Source: Epichloe hybrida (taxonomy: Eukaryota; Ascomycota; Sordariomycetes; Hypocreales; Clavicipitaceae). Taken from it: 64,000 bases of DNA. Positions 25,600 to 38,513 of this stretch are shown here, piece by piece. Made by a program: the position numbers and the translations under genes. The notes under the pieces are model-generated. The model searched no databases. It was not told where the DNA came from and saw nothing but the letters and a program-made list of their open reading frames with translations. The stretch is taken from the NCBI GenBank assembly GCA_019022495.1, contig JAFEKR010000007.1, positions 1,488,001 through 1,552,000 of the forward strand, in the 5' to 3' direction. The number at the start of each line of letters is the position of its first letter. Position 1 is the stretch's first letter.

Positions 25600-26936
25600 T
25601 AAAGCTCCTGGCTCGCTAGATTTTTTTTTTCCCTCTTGTCTTCTTGTTTCTCTCTCGAGATGTGAGGAAAAATGCTTGTTATACTCTTTATGGCTTATGT
25701 TTTTTTTATATATAAAGACTCGCATGAGAGACGTCATGACGCATCACGGGACATGGTTCATAACGAGCTTGAGTTGCCTTTGATGGAACCCACGGACATG
25801 TCCAAGTGTCGAAGTTTATGACTTGGAAAGTACGTATATACCCGGATATGAGTGAAACTGCGCAGATCAATACCAAAATACTTGGGATTCTGCCCACCTG
25901 TCAAATCAATCAATGAAGTTCATCGTCAAAGTGATGCGATGCAAGCGAAGTAATGCCCAACCGCCCACCGCAGGCCAATCAGGCCAGCCCAACTGCCACC
26001 AACAAATCAATCAGACAATTTTGCGACGTCGTCGTCGCGAAGTCATCCTCGCGTGCATTGCAACCAGTTTCATTCCCCTATTTGACGAAAAAAAAAAAAA
26101 AAAGAAGGGGGTGCCCTGCCCTGATTCCCCCAGATGAAACCCAATTCTGCATGCCATATCAGCCTCGTCTTGCAGGCACGCGCCGTTACGGGCGATGACA
26201 AGCCGAGGCCATCTGCAAGTCCATTTAATATCAGCCCCAGATAAGCAATCGTAGTACCATGCGTGCATGGAGCGGTATCGGTATCTATCGGTATCAGGTC
26301 GACGCGAGAACCTTGTCCGGAACGCGTCAATTCACAGACCCCCCTTCCCTGTCAGATAGCCTCGTCCGGAAGAAGCAATCGTTGCAAGTTGGTGATTCAA
26401 TCTCGGGTCACTGATGCGCATCTTGGGGGTTTGAATGCCCATGTCGCGCAAGGCCTCACAGCGCAACGCAATAAGGCTCTTTTGAATACCCTTTATCATG
26501 TCATTCCCTGATATATAGCTATTTTGTATAAACGCAGAAAGGTGTAATTAATGCTATTAATACCTGGCAAGCAAGCGAGGGATTTGTACATAGTGGTTAC
26601 ATCCGGCGGTTGGCGTCCTTCCGGATTAGGACTAACGCGATACGCGCCTTTAGTGACCCGTTAAAAATATGTAAATGACATTAGAAAAATAACTTCAAAT
26701 TATTTATAATGCTTTTAACAAGAGCTATTTGCAAATAATTGCCTTACTAATCTGCAGCGGAGCCCGACATCGGGCGCTCACACACGCCAGCCACGGAGGG
26801 GGATGCTCCTCCTATTTATGTACGCCAGAGGCGGGATACTCCATCGTCTTCTGCCTTCCTCTTTTCTCTCTTTAGATTCATATCCTGTTTCCTAACCTCT
26901 CCCATCACCGCGTGGAAAAGACAAGCAAGTTACAAG
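25600..26936. other. Intergenic region between convergent genes
   Basis: 1.34 kb containing the 3' ends of the permease (+) and the DUF3176 gene (-). The part from about 26510 to 26760 is noticeably AT-rich (gtaattaatgc, aattatttataatg), a small patch that resembles the large AT block further on. It may be a fragment of a mutated repeat. No gene is seen. Confidence 0.45.
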
Positions 26937-29284
26937 TTACAGATCCCCTTCTCTTGTCAATTGCCATCGCCCCTCGGCCCGGGACAACGACACGTTCATC
27001 GGCTCGGCAGCAGCAGCAAGGGCTTGCTCGGAACCGGGGGCCATTCCCTCTTTGCTCGCTGGCTCGGGCGGTCCAAGATTCTGGAAGACGAGCGCCAGCG
27101 AGGAAGATTTCCAGTTCCCGTCCCAGGGGCTGCGGTGGTTGAGAACAATGACTGTGACCGCAAAGAGGAGCTCGAGGCCGATCAAGACGGCTAGGAACGA
27201 GAGGAACTTCCATTCCACCCGGATGCATACTTCGTTTCGGAATGATTGACCGTGGACCTGCTTCAGCATGTCTGGCTCGTCAGCGTCAGGCACGTTCCGC
27301 ATCTGAGCCCCGATGGACAGGGAGAGGCCGTCTGCCCACGCATTGATGGACGACATGTTCATCTTGCCCGCCTTGTACAGGTTCTGATGCCAGAAGGGAC
27401 CAGAGACTCCCAACTGCGTTGGGCCTGATACCACCGTCTGCTTCGTGAAGAGGGTTACGATGAAATCTGCAAGCGCGTTGCTCGACATGCCGCTGATGGT
27501 GTACACGCACTCTGGCGGATACCAGAGGCTAGGATAGCTCAATATGTTTTCGTCTCCTCGCCGGATCCCGGGCAAGGCCACTTGCGCCGTGTTCTTTTCG
27601 GACCTCAGCTCGGTGCCTTGGCAATCTTTCCACGTGCCATTGTATACCGTACGGTTCATGGCCACTTCCCAGCGGTACCTGACTGACCCGGGGACGAAAT
27701 GCAAGTGAGCCCGCGACAGCTCTTCCTCACGATATACCCCGTTAGTGTAGTTTGCGCCATACGTCTTGACGCAAGGTCGGAGGGAGCATTCGAACGCGAG
27801 GGGAGCTTTCGTGCAGTTGGACTTTTCGGCACATTGGTCATCTCTTTCCACCAATGCTATCGCCTGGATGTCTACCAGATTCGTTCGCGGCCAGGAGCCT
27901 TCGGGATACCCCTTTGACGATTTCGAGGCAGTTATGTTCAAGAGCGTCGGCGGCGTCTGGATAGAAAGCCCATTTGGTAATTCGTGGGCAGATACCCTGG
28001 ATGCATTGTTGTACCGAATCGTGTTCGATATATCCCTGCAACTGTGACACATGGACAGGGTCGTGAATGTGGCGCCTTGATCCGCGGGAAATGTGCAGTT
28101 GCCCGTTGTACAGTCGACCTTGACGCTCTGCGAGCTGTTTGCGGGAGGCTCCAGAAGGGCGCGATACACGGCATACTGCATGGGAGCGTCAAGAAAGTTC
28201 GAGCGCGCGAAATAATGGGGGCCAACCTCGACGTATCTGTTTGCTATGGGTATTCGGGCTTGCAAAGATATGGGCATGAGGCAACTCTTCAGCGAAACCG
28301 CAGCCTGCGAGAACGGGTCCGTGGCCAAAGTGACGATGGCTATGAATGCACCGAGGCTGGCAAGATATCTGGCAAAACGCGTGTCAGCGGGTGATGCGAC
28401 GGGACAGTTCTTACATCCATTCCGTGTCTTGGAGGCCAACTCACGATCGTTGGCGTCGAGCAAATTGTCTGGTCACGAAGAGGAATGAGCCCCAGGGACC
28501 TCTGCTGGCCTTGTCGTACATGTCCATGTCGGCAAGGCTCCGAGGTTGACTTGAGAACCACAGCCATTTCAACTGGCTTATACCTGATCAGAGACAGAGA
28601 GTCAGGTCCAGACTCGTGGGACTGCACAAAATAGGAGTGGGGGGGGGGAAGAAAGTCCCGAATCGCAGAAACAGGAGAAAGACCATTCCTGAATCCTCAA
28701 CTAAAAAGCATACCTTCTGTAATGGGCAAACCAAGAGAGCCTTTGAACACCGCAGATAGGACAGCAACGATGGCGTTGATGGAAAGAGGAATCCTCCAGG
28801 AAGACAGGGTCCGGTCCTGGTAGATCCGCAAGACTATGATTATACCGACGAAGCTCACGGCACTGATAAATAGAGACACCAGCTCCCATTTCCAGAGACA
28901 GATACCTGACAGTGGGCCACGTCCAAGTTTCTTCTTGTTTTTGGATTCTTGAACATGCCCCTCGTATTCGTCGTCAACACTCCTCACAGCGTTGATAACA
29001 GGGTGGTACGTTTTGTTCCTCAACGGAGCCTGGTCAACAGACAATCGAGTCGGGCTAGTAGACACGGGCTTTCGGCGAACTCTTGAAAAGAATGCCGAAG
29101 AGTCCAACGGGCTGCTCTCAGACGACTCATCCTCGCTCCCACCACCATAGTCATGGGTTTGGCCATGGTCATGTATGTGGCTGTTGCCGTTTCCATTGCC
29201 GTTGCCGTTGCCATTGCTGCTCATAGATGGTGCGAGACTCGTCGTGTCAAGCGGAAGACGTAATTGAGAGCCCGTTTGTGGCAT
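26937..29284 (-). CDS. DUF3176 family integral membrane protein
   Basis: Three exons, 29284-28714, 28583-28445 and 28368-26937, encode 713 residues. The N-terminal tail (about 125 residues) is Ser/Asp-rich and hydrophilic and has an Asn-Gly dipeptide repeat (about residues 24-34). Hydrophobic segments follow: W-E-L-V-S-L-F-I-S-A-V-S-F-V-G-I-I-I-V, then I-P-L-S-I-N-A-I-V-A-V-L, and, after the splice-created E-G-I-S-Q-L-K-W-L-W-F family motif, L-A-S-L-G-A-F-I-A-I-V-T-L-A. The central part is a large, probably outside-facing domain with many cysteines and N-x-S/T sites. A last membrane helix lies near the C-terminus (F-L-S-F-L-A-V-L-I-G-L-E-L-L-F-A). This is the standard DUF3176 plan, found only in filamentous fungi; function is unknown. 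Introns are GTATGC...CAG and GTGAGT...CAG. Confidence 0.9.
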
Positions 29285-30359
29285 TTTCGCCAGAGATCAT
29301 GGGGCAGTCGGGGTTTTCAAAAAGTCGAACTCTGCGTTGCAAAGTCTGAACGACCCAACTGTAAGTTTTGTGACGGGTTCGGTGGCAATCGTTGTCGTGA
29401 GGTGAGTCGTGACATGGCAGTATTAGCGTCTTGTTTGTTGACTCACATGAGTATAGTATCTATCAGGCCTCAAGGGCGAGAGATCCGGCCCACACCCGTT
29501 TCGCCGAAACGGGCAGAAGTAACCATTTGAAAGCTCAGGATCAGGATCAGTACAAACACGCGCACGAAGAGAAGAGGAACTTGATGGTATTTAAATAGCT
29601 GTGGTCAGTCATGCAACATGCGGCGAGACGGGACGGACACCACCCTATGCGGCCCGCCTGGCCCGCACCGCCCCCAAGGCGTAATCCGTAACCAGGGAAT
29701 TAATTATTCATGTACGAACAAATTATAGTGGCCAGTCGGGTGCGCCGCTTTTTTCGAGGCGGCCAAGAGGCGGGGCTGATTTGTCGGGCACACAGTAATA
29801 AATCTCGGCTCCAACAAAGTTGATCTCGTATCCAGGCTCCTGCCACAACGTCGACGGTACGAAGGCTACTTAAACAGAGCCCAAGAGTAACAAACCGTCT
29901 CTCCTGCGTAGCACAAGAACCTTGGCAATGGCTCATTCGTCCTCATACACGGGAAATGGGATAATATAGAACCTTAAAAACCAGCCAAATGCGCACTAGT
30001 GACGCCGAGATGTTTAATCATTACTGTCCACTCTATTCGGGTTCTGTCAAACCATACTATCATCATTCCAAACCCAAGGTGGTTTATCGAGGTCACCGTG
30101 TTGGGGTCCTCCAACCCTTCATCGGCGCCTCTGAACATTTCTCCCGTGCGCATTCGTCATCTTCATCTAATTTAGAAGGCCAACTCTATCGGTAGCCCAA
30201 GCATGCAATCATTTCCCAGAACGCATCGCAATTTTGAAAAACTTTTACCATCTTCCACATGACCGTACAAAGGAAACAAACAAGTGTATGAAAACATCGT
30301 CGGAGAAGTAGCGGGAAGCCGACCAAATATTACAGCGAATCGTTGGGGTATGCACTCGC
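29285..30359. other. Intergenic region
   Basis: 1.07 kb: the promoter of the DUF3176 gene and the 3' region of eEF3, both on the minus strand. No gene or repeat is recognisable. Confidence 0.5.
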
Positions 30360-33300
30360 TTAGAGATCGTCCTCGTCGCTGAAAACCTCCTCGCCACGCT
30401 TGCGGCGGGCCATACGGTCTCCAAGCGGTTTGTTAGCAAATACATCTTGATACTAGTACGTAGGATGATGATTGGACTTGCCCTTCTTCTTCTTGCGCAG
30501 CTCAGAAGATGTCAACTTGGCCTTCTTCTTGGTGCTGACAATCTTGTTGCCCATGGCATCGAATTTCTCCTCCTCATCGTCATCATCCTGCTTGAGACGG
30601 GGACCAGCGCCCTGACCGGAAACCCAGTTGTGGCCAGACGGAGTCATCTTGCCGTCCATTACAGCCCAGACTTCCTCAGTCAAATCCTTGGTGAACTCGG
30701 CGGAGTGGGTAATGATGATGACACCACCCTCGAACTTCTTCAGAGCCTTGGACAAGGCACCGAGAGAGTCACGGTCAAGATAGTTGGTAGGCTCGTCAAG
30801 AACGATCAAGTGAGGGCGCTGCCATGAGCAAGCAGCAAGGACGGTCTTGACACGCTGACCCCCTGACAGACCTCTCATGCGGGAGTGGGAAACAAGTTCG
30901 GCATCGAGACCAAAGTTGGCACAGTGAGCCTCGATCTCCTTTCGGACCAGAGGACGGAACTGACCAGAGGCGAGGGCCTCCTTCATATCAACATCTGCTA
31001 CCATCTTCTGGTGAGAGGCCAAAAGCTCGTTACGGGGCAACCAGACATTGTCGGCAGACATCATGGGAGTCCAGTGCTCGTTCTTCATGCCAACGTTCTC
31101 ACCGATGGCGCATGAGCATTCGTACTCGTAGCTGTTCTTGACCTTTCTGCGGGAGTTGATTCCAATGATGCGGCGCTGGGTACCTTCAATTCGGAACACC
31201 TTGTCCATGGCCTTCTCATCATCCTCAGTGATGATCTTGTTAGCACGGTCCATGGTCTCACGATCCTCACCAGTCTGGAAACGCCACTGCAACATTGATA
31301 AGGGTAGACTTGCCAGCACCGTTGGGTCCAATCACAGCAATACGAGATCCCAAAGAGCACTGGAAAGTGATGTCGGAAACCTGGGGCTTGGAGGTACCGG
31401 GATACTGGAAGGACATCTTGGTGGCTCGCAGAATAGCCTTGGCCTTGGTCTTGACACCCTCGAGGAAACCGGGCTCAGGGAAGCTGAACTCCATCTCTGA
31501 TGCACCAAGCTCGTAGTAGGACTTGGCAGAGGGAACACGCTTGACAAAGTCTGCCAAGTTGCCCCTGTAACGCTTGAGCTTGAATCGCTCGTAGTGAACG
31601 ATGTGCTGGCAGACATTGTCAAGGAAACCGGAGTCGTGAGAGACAATGATGGAGGTGCAAGGAGAGTTGACGAGGTACTCCTCGAGCCACTTGACATTTT
31701 TGACATCCAAGTGGTTGGTAGGCTCATCGAGCAACAGGATATCGGGGGCCTCAAAGACGGCACGGCACAAAGCGAGCTTCATCTTCCAACCACCAGAAAG
31801 GGCACTAATTTCACCAGAAATCATGCCGTCGGTGAAGCCAAATTCACTGAGCTGCTTCTCGACATCGGCTTGGAGGGTAGTAACGTTAGCCTCAGCGAGC
31901 TTCTTCATAGTCCACTCGATGGTGGTCATCTCAGTATCAGCGGAATCAAGATCATGCTCAACGAAGACGGTCTTGACCTCGCTCTGCTTGGGAAAACCCT
32001 CAACCTGCTCATTATTGATAGCACGCATGAGGGTGGACTTTCCAGATCCGTTAGGACCACAGAGACCGTAACGCTGACCACGCTTCAGACGCAGGTGAGT
32101 CTGGTTGAGAAGAATCTTAGCACCGTACGCCAGAGAGAAGGTGCAGTTGCAAAGATCCTCGCCCTCCTCTTCATCGGCCTCGACGGCTTCCTCCTCGGCC
32201 GCACCTGGTGAAGCACGCTTGCGGAGAGCTTCAACGGTAGGTTCGGCGTTGTCAATGCCAGTGATGACGGACATGTACGCCTTCAAATTGTCAACCCAGA
32301 CAAGGCTCTCAGACTCCTTCTCGTCGATGAGCTGGCCGGCCATAGCAGCAATATACTCGGCAACAGGGCCCATCTTGTCGAGATAAGAGGCGTACTTGGG
32401 AGCGAGAAGATCCTTGAGCTTGCCAAGGACGACCTTCTGGTCACCGTCGTTACGGGCTTCGGGAATCTTGCCATCAACGACATGGCCAACACGTGTAATG
32501 GTGTCCAAAGCCTGCTTGGTCTTCTCACGGGCTTCAGGATCAGCCAAGTTGTCGTAGTTCTTCTGAAGACCAGGCATCATCTTGGGCAAGAAAGGGGCAA
32601 CGATGTTGGGGTCGTCAACAAGCTTGCACATATTGTCAACAATGACAGCAGCCTTTCGCTTGATGGCAGTCTCGCGTTCGGCCAGACCACGATCCAGAAG
32701 AGGAACCATGAGAGCCAGAGTGGGCTCCTGGACTTCAGTGACAAAAGTGGTGGCACCGAGTAAGTGAACGGTCTCGGGAACGTTCTCAGGCTTGGCGATA
32801 CACTTGATGAGCTCGGGAATGAAGCGCTCGATATCCTTGTTGACGATAAGCTGGCAAAGCTGCTCCATAGTCTTGTAGGCACGCTCCTTGACCTCCTTCT
32901 TAGTATCCCACATAGCCTCTGAGATCACGGGGATCAAGGCGGGGACACGGTAAGCGAGCTGAGCGGGGGCAGTCTTGATCAGGGCGTCAATGAAGTCCAG
33001 AGCAGCCATCTTCTCAGGCCATTTCTGGGCAGTGCGGATTGACTCCATAATGGCAGGGAGAGCAGCCTTGCAGGCATTGCCGTTAATGGCACCGGCGATG
33101 GCATTAACGGCTGCGGTAGCAGCGGTCTTGACAGCAGTGATTTTGTCACCCACAGCGGCAAGAACATGGGGAAGAAGGACGATGAGATAGGGCTCAACGT
33201 TGGCGGAAACCTCGGAGTGGGACGCGATAGCCTCAATCGCAACGCAAGCCTGCTCACGGGCCACGGCATCCTTCTTATTGGTGAGATTCTTCTTCAGGTC

Positions 33301-33746
33301 ATCAATGGTCCTAAAAGAATAGATTGTTAGATTTGTTGCATTTAAGCTAGTGAGTGATATGAAGCCGCTTGATGCACTGAAGCGCCATTATTCAGGTCTT
33401 CACCGCCGATCAGATAAACATCGGGAAATGCCAGTGAAACTTGGACTGTGGTAATGGTGGGACGATTGTATGCCCATGCCCATGTTGGCGGGGTGCCAGT
33501 GAGGCACAAAAAAAAACTTTAGCCCCAGGCGGCGGGGTGGGTGTTTGAGTAAACGCCGCTGGTTAAAGAGGCGGCAGAACAGAATAAAACTCACTTGCTG
33601 GGGACATCCTGATCCTCGATGCGGCCGTTAATAAAGCTGGCCAGCTGATTGGAGGACTCCTTGATGTCAGCCGCCTCCTTTGAGACGGTGAGCTTCTGGA
33701 AGAGCTCATCAAGGACCTTGATCGACTGAGCGTTTTCGGAAGGCAT
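30360..33746 (-). CDS. TEF3: Translation elongation factor 3 (eEF3), reading frame interrupted by an internal deletion
   Basis: Exons: 33746-33595, 33310-30482 and 30418-30360. The protein starts M-P-S-E-N-A-Q-S and has an N-terminal HEAT-repeat region, a helical region, two ABC ATPase domains (Walker [10 protein letters not shown] in ABC1 and G-P-N-G-A-G-K-S-T in ABC2; signature L-S-G-G in both) and a basic Lys-rich tail ending E-V-F-S-D-E-D-D-L. eEF3 is the fungal ribosome-bound ATPase that drives tRNA release from the E site. The frame breaks at about 31290/31291, just after ABC2 Walker A. The sequence jumps from I-N-V straight to Q-W-R-F-Q-T-G in another frame. About 43 conserved codons (roughly 128 nt) are missing, including the Q-loop region; adding 128 nt would give 1055 residues, the length I recall for this family. 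As written, translation stops at 31267. The last intron has a GC donor. Confidence 0.9.
30419..30481 (-). other. GC-AG intron in eEF3
   Basis: 63-nt intron with the non-canonical donor GCAAGT (30481-30476), a perfect GCTAAC branch site and acceptor GAG (ending at 30419). Splicing here gives the conserved C-terminus [12 protein letters not shown]; reading through instead gives a non-conserved tail and a stop at 30453. GC-AG introns are a known minor class handled by the normal spliceosome. Confidence 0.85.
31286..31294 (-). other. Deletion junction in eEF3
   Basis: The minus strand reads atcaatgtt|gcagtgg across this point. The left part belongs to frame one (I-N-V) and the right part to another frame (Q-W-R-F). 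There are no GT...AG ends, so this is not an intron. The missing length must be 3n-1 because the frame shifts. Confidence 0.85.
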
Positions 33747-35741
33747 GTTGTCGATTGTGGGAGTATTAAAATGCGAAAATTCGAGTCTAAGAGAAGGCGA
33801 ACTGAAAAAGACAATGCCCTAGTACGGTTCAGTGTCTATCGGGGTCTTTCCAGACAGAAAAATTGGTTTGTCTATCGCGAAAGCCCACAGAGACGATGGA
33901 GGGGTCGACTCTGCTCTATCGCGGCTTTTTTGCGTCTATCGGTAACGGAGGCGGGGTTGTTTCAAGGAGGAGGTACCAAGAAACAACTCGACTAACAAAG
34001 AATGAGGACTTCTTGGAAGAACTAGTCCACGGTTCGTCTTGGAGTATGACGTCCAAAAAAAAAGCGATGGAGGACGGAGGGGAGATTGAGGAGGACACGG
34101 AGGGGAAGGGAGAAAATGGCGGAGGGTTCTGAAGAGAGAGAGAGGGTGGACAAGATATATGTGTCCCTGGCCTCCACAACTTTTTTTTCTTGCCCTTCGC
34201 TTTCTATGTTCGGGGGCGCTAAATCCTGGATGGATGAAAAAAAATTCGCCCCTGCCCCTCCACTTTAGCTGGTGAGAAGGGGCTTATCGGGTTTTATCGG
34301 GCCTGCGCTAAACTCGATTGGGGAGGACGGCAAAGGCGGTGAGTCGTCGCCGTGCCCGTGTGCACGGCCAGCTAGCTTGCAGATGATTTCAGATCTAGCA
34401 CTTGATGGCGCCGTGGTTAACTTTCTTATTAGGTTCTCGAGTCAAACGGGTACGCGCAAAGCACAAAGCAGGAACAGAAATGGCTTCTGTGGGCTGACCA
34501 GCTTGGCGATAAAAATACATACGGCAGGGTCAAGACAGCCAACATAGCAGGCAACCTTGTTGTCGTGCATCAGTTGTATGATCCACTGTACAATGCGGAG
34601 AGAACTACACCCACTGTAGAGACGAATCCAGTGAAGCGTGATCCTGCTGAAGCCGGTGTCGTTCGCTCTCGAGAGCATGAAAGCCAGGCCAAAGTCTTCA
34701 GATGAAGGGCACTTCTGTAGCACAATCGCCTGTATTGCCTTTCATTCCTTCGGGGTTACACACCGCCAATGTAATGTGAGGGCGAGAGAAATTGAATAGA
34801 GTTAGTTCATGATGCGGAAAAATTGGAAATTAACGACAGATCCTGCTTGGTATTTCAACTAGTATAGACTTCCGTTCTCAAAAGATAAATGTTGCGCAAG
34901 CCTCCTCTATGGTGTTGCCATTCTACTCCGTAAGCATATCCTACAACATTCTCTCATACTTTACCGAGCGGCACAGTTATGCCTTCGTAGGTTGAATGTT
35001 TCTTGTACCTCTTGCCGACTTTGAGCCATGGGACATATCTGTTGAACCGCTTATCCATTCTAGTTTGGGGCCTGGCTCGATCCGTTCGTGGGGAAGTTCC
35101 CGTCAGCAACAACACCCGGCTACGCCGTTTCTATCGATCATAGCCTGCGCCAAATGGTACGGTACCTGCACCGTTGATTCAGGTTAAAGTCGTGGCGGTG
35201 GAGTCGAATTCCAATCAAAATACTCCGAATTTCCGCTCCATTGCGCTTCAGTCTTTGCGCCACGTCATCACAGGTTCATCTCAGTCGTGGGAATGTCTCT
35301 TTGAAGCAAAAAATATACGAGGCCGCCCGAAAAGCACGCGGTTTCGTCCTTACGAGAACAAGACAGTCGCGTGTTGAGCATTTGTGGTTTTCGAAAGTCT
35401 TCCACAACGACAATACCATCAACATCACTCTAAGTCTTCTTTCTAGCGATGAAAAGACAGGTCGAATTAAAATGCACATAACACGAGAACTCCAATATAA
35501 CAGCGTGATCATCCTCAACAGGCGAAGTTCTTGCTTGGCATAGATGTCGCGTTGACTTTGTCTCCGACCTGATATATTTGAGCATGATGACTGATGCGAT
35601 GTGATATAAATACGAGCGTCACTAATGCCTGCCCTGCTACATTTGCCAATACTGCTTGTTGCTGGTCCTTACTTATGTGAATCTTCGGTCACTGATTATT
35701 TTCAGACACCGAACGCCGTTGACCTACTTCTCTCGCTGCAT
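33747..35741. other. Intergenic region between eEF3 and GlnRS
   Basis: 2 kb: the eEF3 promoter (with the purine-rich stretch 34070-34145) and the 3' side of the glutaminyl-tRNA synthetase gene. It contains one TACTCCGTA motif (34924-34932). No gene is recognised; the frames present have no family character. Confidence 0.5.
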
Positions 35742-37759
35742 TCATGCCTTCTTTCCAGCGTCCTCCTTTAAACTTACAATCCTGTTGAATACAATTTTTT
35801 CGTCTGTGCTATCGGAATCCATCGCCTAGTGAAGCATTTGGTCAGCAGTAGCCTCATCATCATTACGGCTGATGGAAATATGGACTGTAGCTTACGAAAT
35901 AGGCAACGCGCATGGCTTGGAATCGAACGCTTTCCGGGCCGCCTTTACCGAGCTCACTCTCGCCAGCAGCGTCTGGCCACGGTGCTCGGCGCCTGATTTC
36001 GTCAAATCCTGACTCGATGATAGCATTAGGATATATGACCTCGCTATGAGGATTGAGATCATTCAGGAAACCGCCTTCTGCATCATCTGGCTTCTCCGAT
36101 TTGAACAGAGCGTTGTGAATGCGAGCTTCCACCTTCCTTGACCCCTCAGTACCAACCCACTGAATATATGTCTTCGCCTTCTTGGTCTCCTTGTCAAATA
36201 CACCTCGGATCTCAGTCACCTTTCCTGTAGCCTCGTCTTTGGTAAATGAGGTTGCCTTCACAGGGTATGGCGCATTGAGCAAGCCAACAGTTTTGCCAGG
36301 GGCTAAGCGAAAATAGTCCTTGCTGTCAACTTCACGGAAATCTGATCTGTCGATGTATATAGTAGGTGTGAAGCGGATGGTATGGGATCCCATGTTAGGG
36401 TCTTTTGGTGAAAACGGCAGGGTCACGTCCGAAGCCTCAGCATGCTCGATAACCAAGGGGACTGGATCAAGAACCATCATCAACCTAGGCACAGTCTTCT
36501 CCAAGTACTTGCGGATACTCTGCTCGAATTTGTGGATCATGATGGTCGTGATGTTAGTGGTGACGCCAAGTTCATTGACGAATTCAAGAATCGCACCAGG
36601 CGGCACACCGCGACGGCGGATACCAATAAGAGTGTAAAGTCTTGGGTCGTCCCAATCTCGCACAATCTTTTCTTCAACGAGCTTGAGAATTTTGCGCTTC
36701 GATAAAACAGTACCGGTCAAATTCAGGCGTCCGTACTCTCGTTGCATGGGCTCGTAAACCTCCAAAGACTTGTTGAGCCACTCGTATGATACACGACTTA
36801 GGATGAATTCTGTAGTGCATAGAGAATGTGTGATGCCTTCGAAACTATCGCACAAGCAATGGGTGAAGTCGTAAGTTGGGTAGATTTTCCAATTCCATCC
36901 AGTGCGATGATGGGGGGTATCAGTCTTGATTCGATACGCCGCCAAATCCCACATCTGAGGATTACCATCGGTGATGTCTTGCTTCATGCGCAGAAACACC
37001 TCCTTGGGCCTGTACTTTCCGTCACGCATATCACGGAATTTTTGCAAGTTGTCGTCGACCGTTTGCTCGGCGTGCTGACAGCGGTATCGGGGTGTGGCTC
37101 CCTTTTCTCCTCCTCGCTGAAGCTTGATCTCAGTATCTAGGAACCAGAGAGAGTTAGAGCGTTGAACTTCAGCACCATGTTTCAGACAACGCACCGTTGC
37201 ATGCACAAACATATGCCTTGCCCTGAGTGATGAGTTTCTCTGCCAGCTGATAAAGTTTTTCAAAATGGTCACTTGAATAAGTGATTTTATAAGGTTTGAA
37301 TCCAAGCCATGTGATGACATCTTGAATGGCAGTGAAATACTTTTCTTCCTCCTTCTCTGGGTTCGTATCGTCGAATCGTAAATAGCACACGCCGCCGTGG
37401 TACTTGGCAAAGCCAAAGTTAACGGCGATAGCTTTGGCATGCCCTATATGTAGATAGCCATTGGGCTCTGGTGGGAAACGCGTTACCACATCCTTTACTG
37501 GCCGCTCTTTATAGACATCGTCGAGGAATCCTTGCTTGAACATTGCCTCGGGGTCGATGGGGACTTCCTCTGGCTTTGGAGCTGGCGCAGCAGTTGTCTG
37601 ACTTGGGCCGGCGGCCGCTTTCTCTTGGCGGGATTTTTCTTGGGCGGCCTTCTTAGCCCTCTTCTGCTGGCGTTTCTTGAGTTCGGCCTTGGAGACCATT
37701 TCTCCGGTGACATCGTCAAGCTGGAGCTTGGCCATGGTCTTAGTCGCGTCGTCAGCCAT
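35742..37759 (-). CDS. GLN4: Glutaminyl-tRNA synthetase
   Basis: Three exons, 37759-37195, 37136-35896 and 35825-35742, encode 629 residues. The enzyme charges tRNA-Gln with glutamine in the cytoplasm. Class I marks are seen: [14 protein letters not shown] (HIGH motif) and V-L-S-K-R-K (KMSKS equivalent). The middle segment [23 protein letters not shown] and the C-terminal anticodon-binding barrels are those of GlnRS rather than GluRS. The N-terminus has a Lys/Ala-rich tail (about 25-50) in place of the long yeast appendage. The start is the ATG at 37759 ([12 protein letters not shown]); the frame extends a few codons upstream only to a GTG. The final small exon was found from the GTAAGC donor at 35895 and restores the expected [10 protein letters not shown] ending. 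It is divergent from the macro-domain gene. Confidence 0.95.
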
Positions 37760-38513
37760 TGTCGTGGATTTTACCACAGAGGGGCGTTTAATTCGGCAGT
37801 AGATGTATTTCTGAACTGCCTTCTAGCTTTTTCGGGCACAATGTGTAAGTTAGAGATCAGCGCTAGGTCGGCCGTGGTGAATTTGGTACAACGACAAGCC
37901 ATGACTCAGAAGGAGCTGATGGCGGGGTTGGAAAATGTGTTATGAGGCGAGGGAACAAACCAGACGGCATCGATAAGCAGTGGCGCCGCCTGCGATAAGA
38001 CCAGACATCGTCAAACAGGACCGGGCACTTTAATTACTTCTACTTCTGTTCAGTCTGTTCCATCAAGCCGGCCGACCCTACCAATCTTCTAGGAGCTGCT
38101 GCCCACAAACATCAACAATACATCAAGATCCAAGGGCGCATAATCCTTCTGCATGATCGTTATATCAAAGCGATTTTTCAAGACGTCTTCGACGAGCTGA
38201 GAGAGGCGAAGTATACCGTTCTTGTAACACCTCTGCTTTTCACGACGATAAAATCTCTACGAAGCCGTCCGGCAGGCTACAATTTATTTCCCGAGTGTAG
38301 TTGTGCAGAGCTTCGCATTGAGTATCAGCTGTATGCGAAACCCTCTCTCAGGAAGACGTATTGTGCCAAATGCCTCTTGAGTGAGAAAAAGGGTCTCTCG
38401 TGTTAACAGTACTTTTGCAGTACCAGCAAGAAGCGCACCTCATTGGCCTAACAGCCCCGTGCCTGTCGTCAGCATTTCGCTTTCCTTTTTGTCATCACAA
38501 TGAATCTTACAAA
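37760..38513. other. Divergent promoter region, GlnRS (-) and macro-domain gene (+)
   Basis: 754 bp between two divergent start codons. A plus-strand open stretch continues upstream of the macro-domain ATG but contains no in-frame ATG before 38514. No other gene is seen. Confidence 0.5.
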
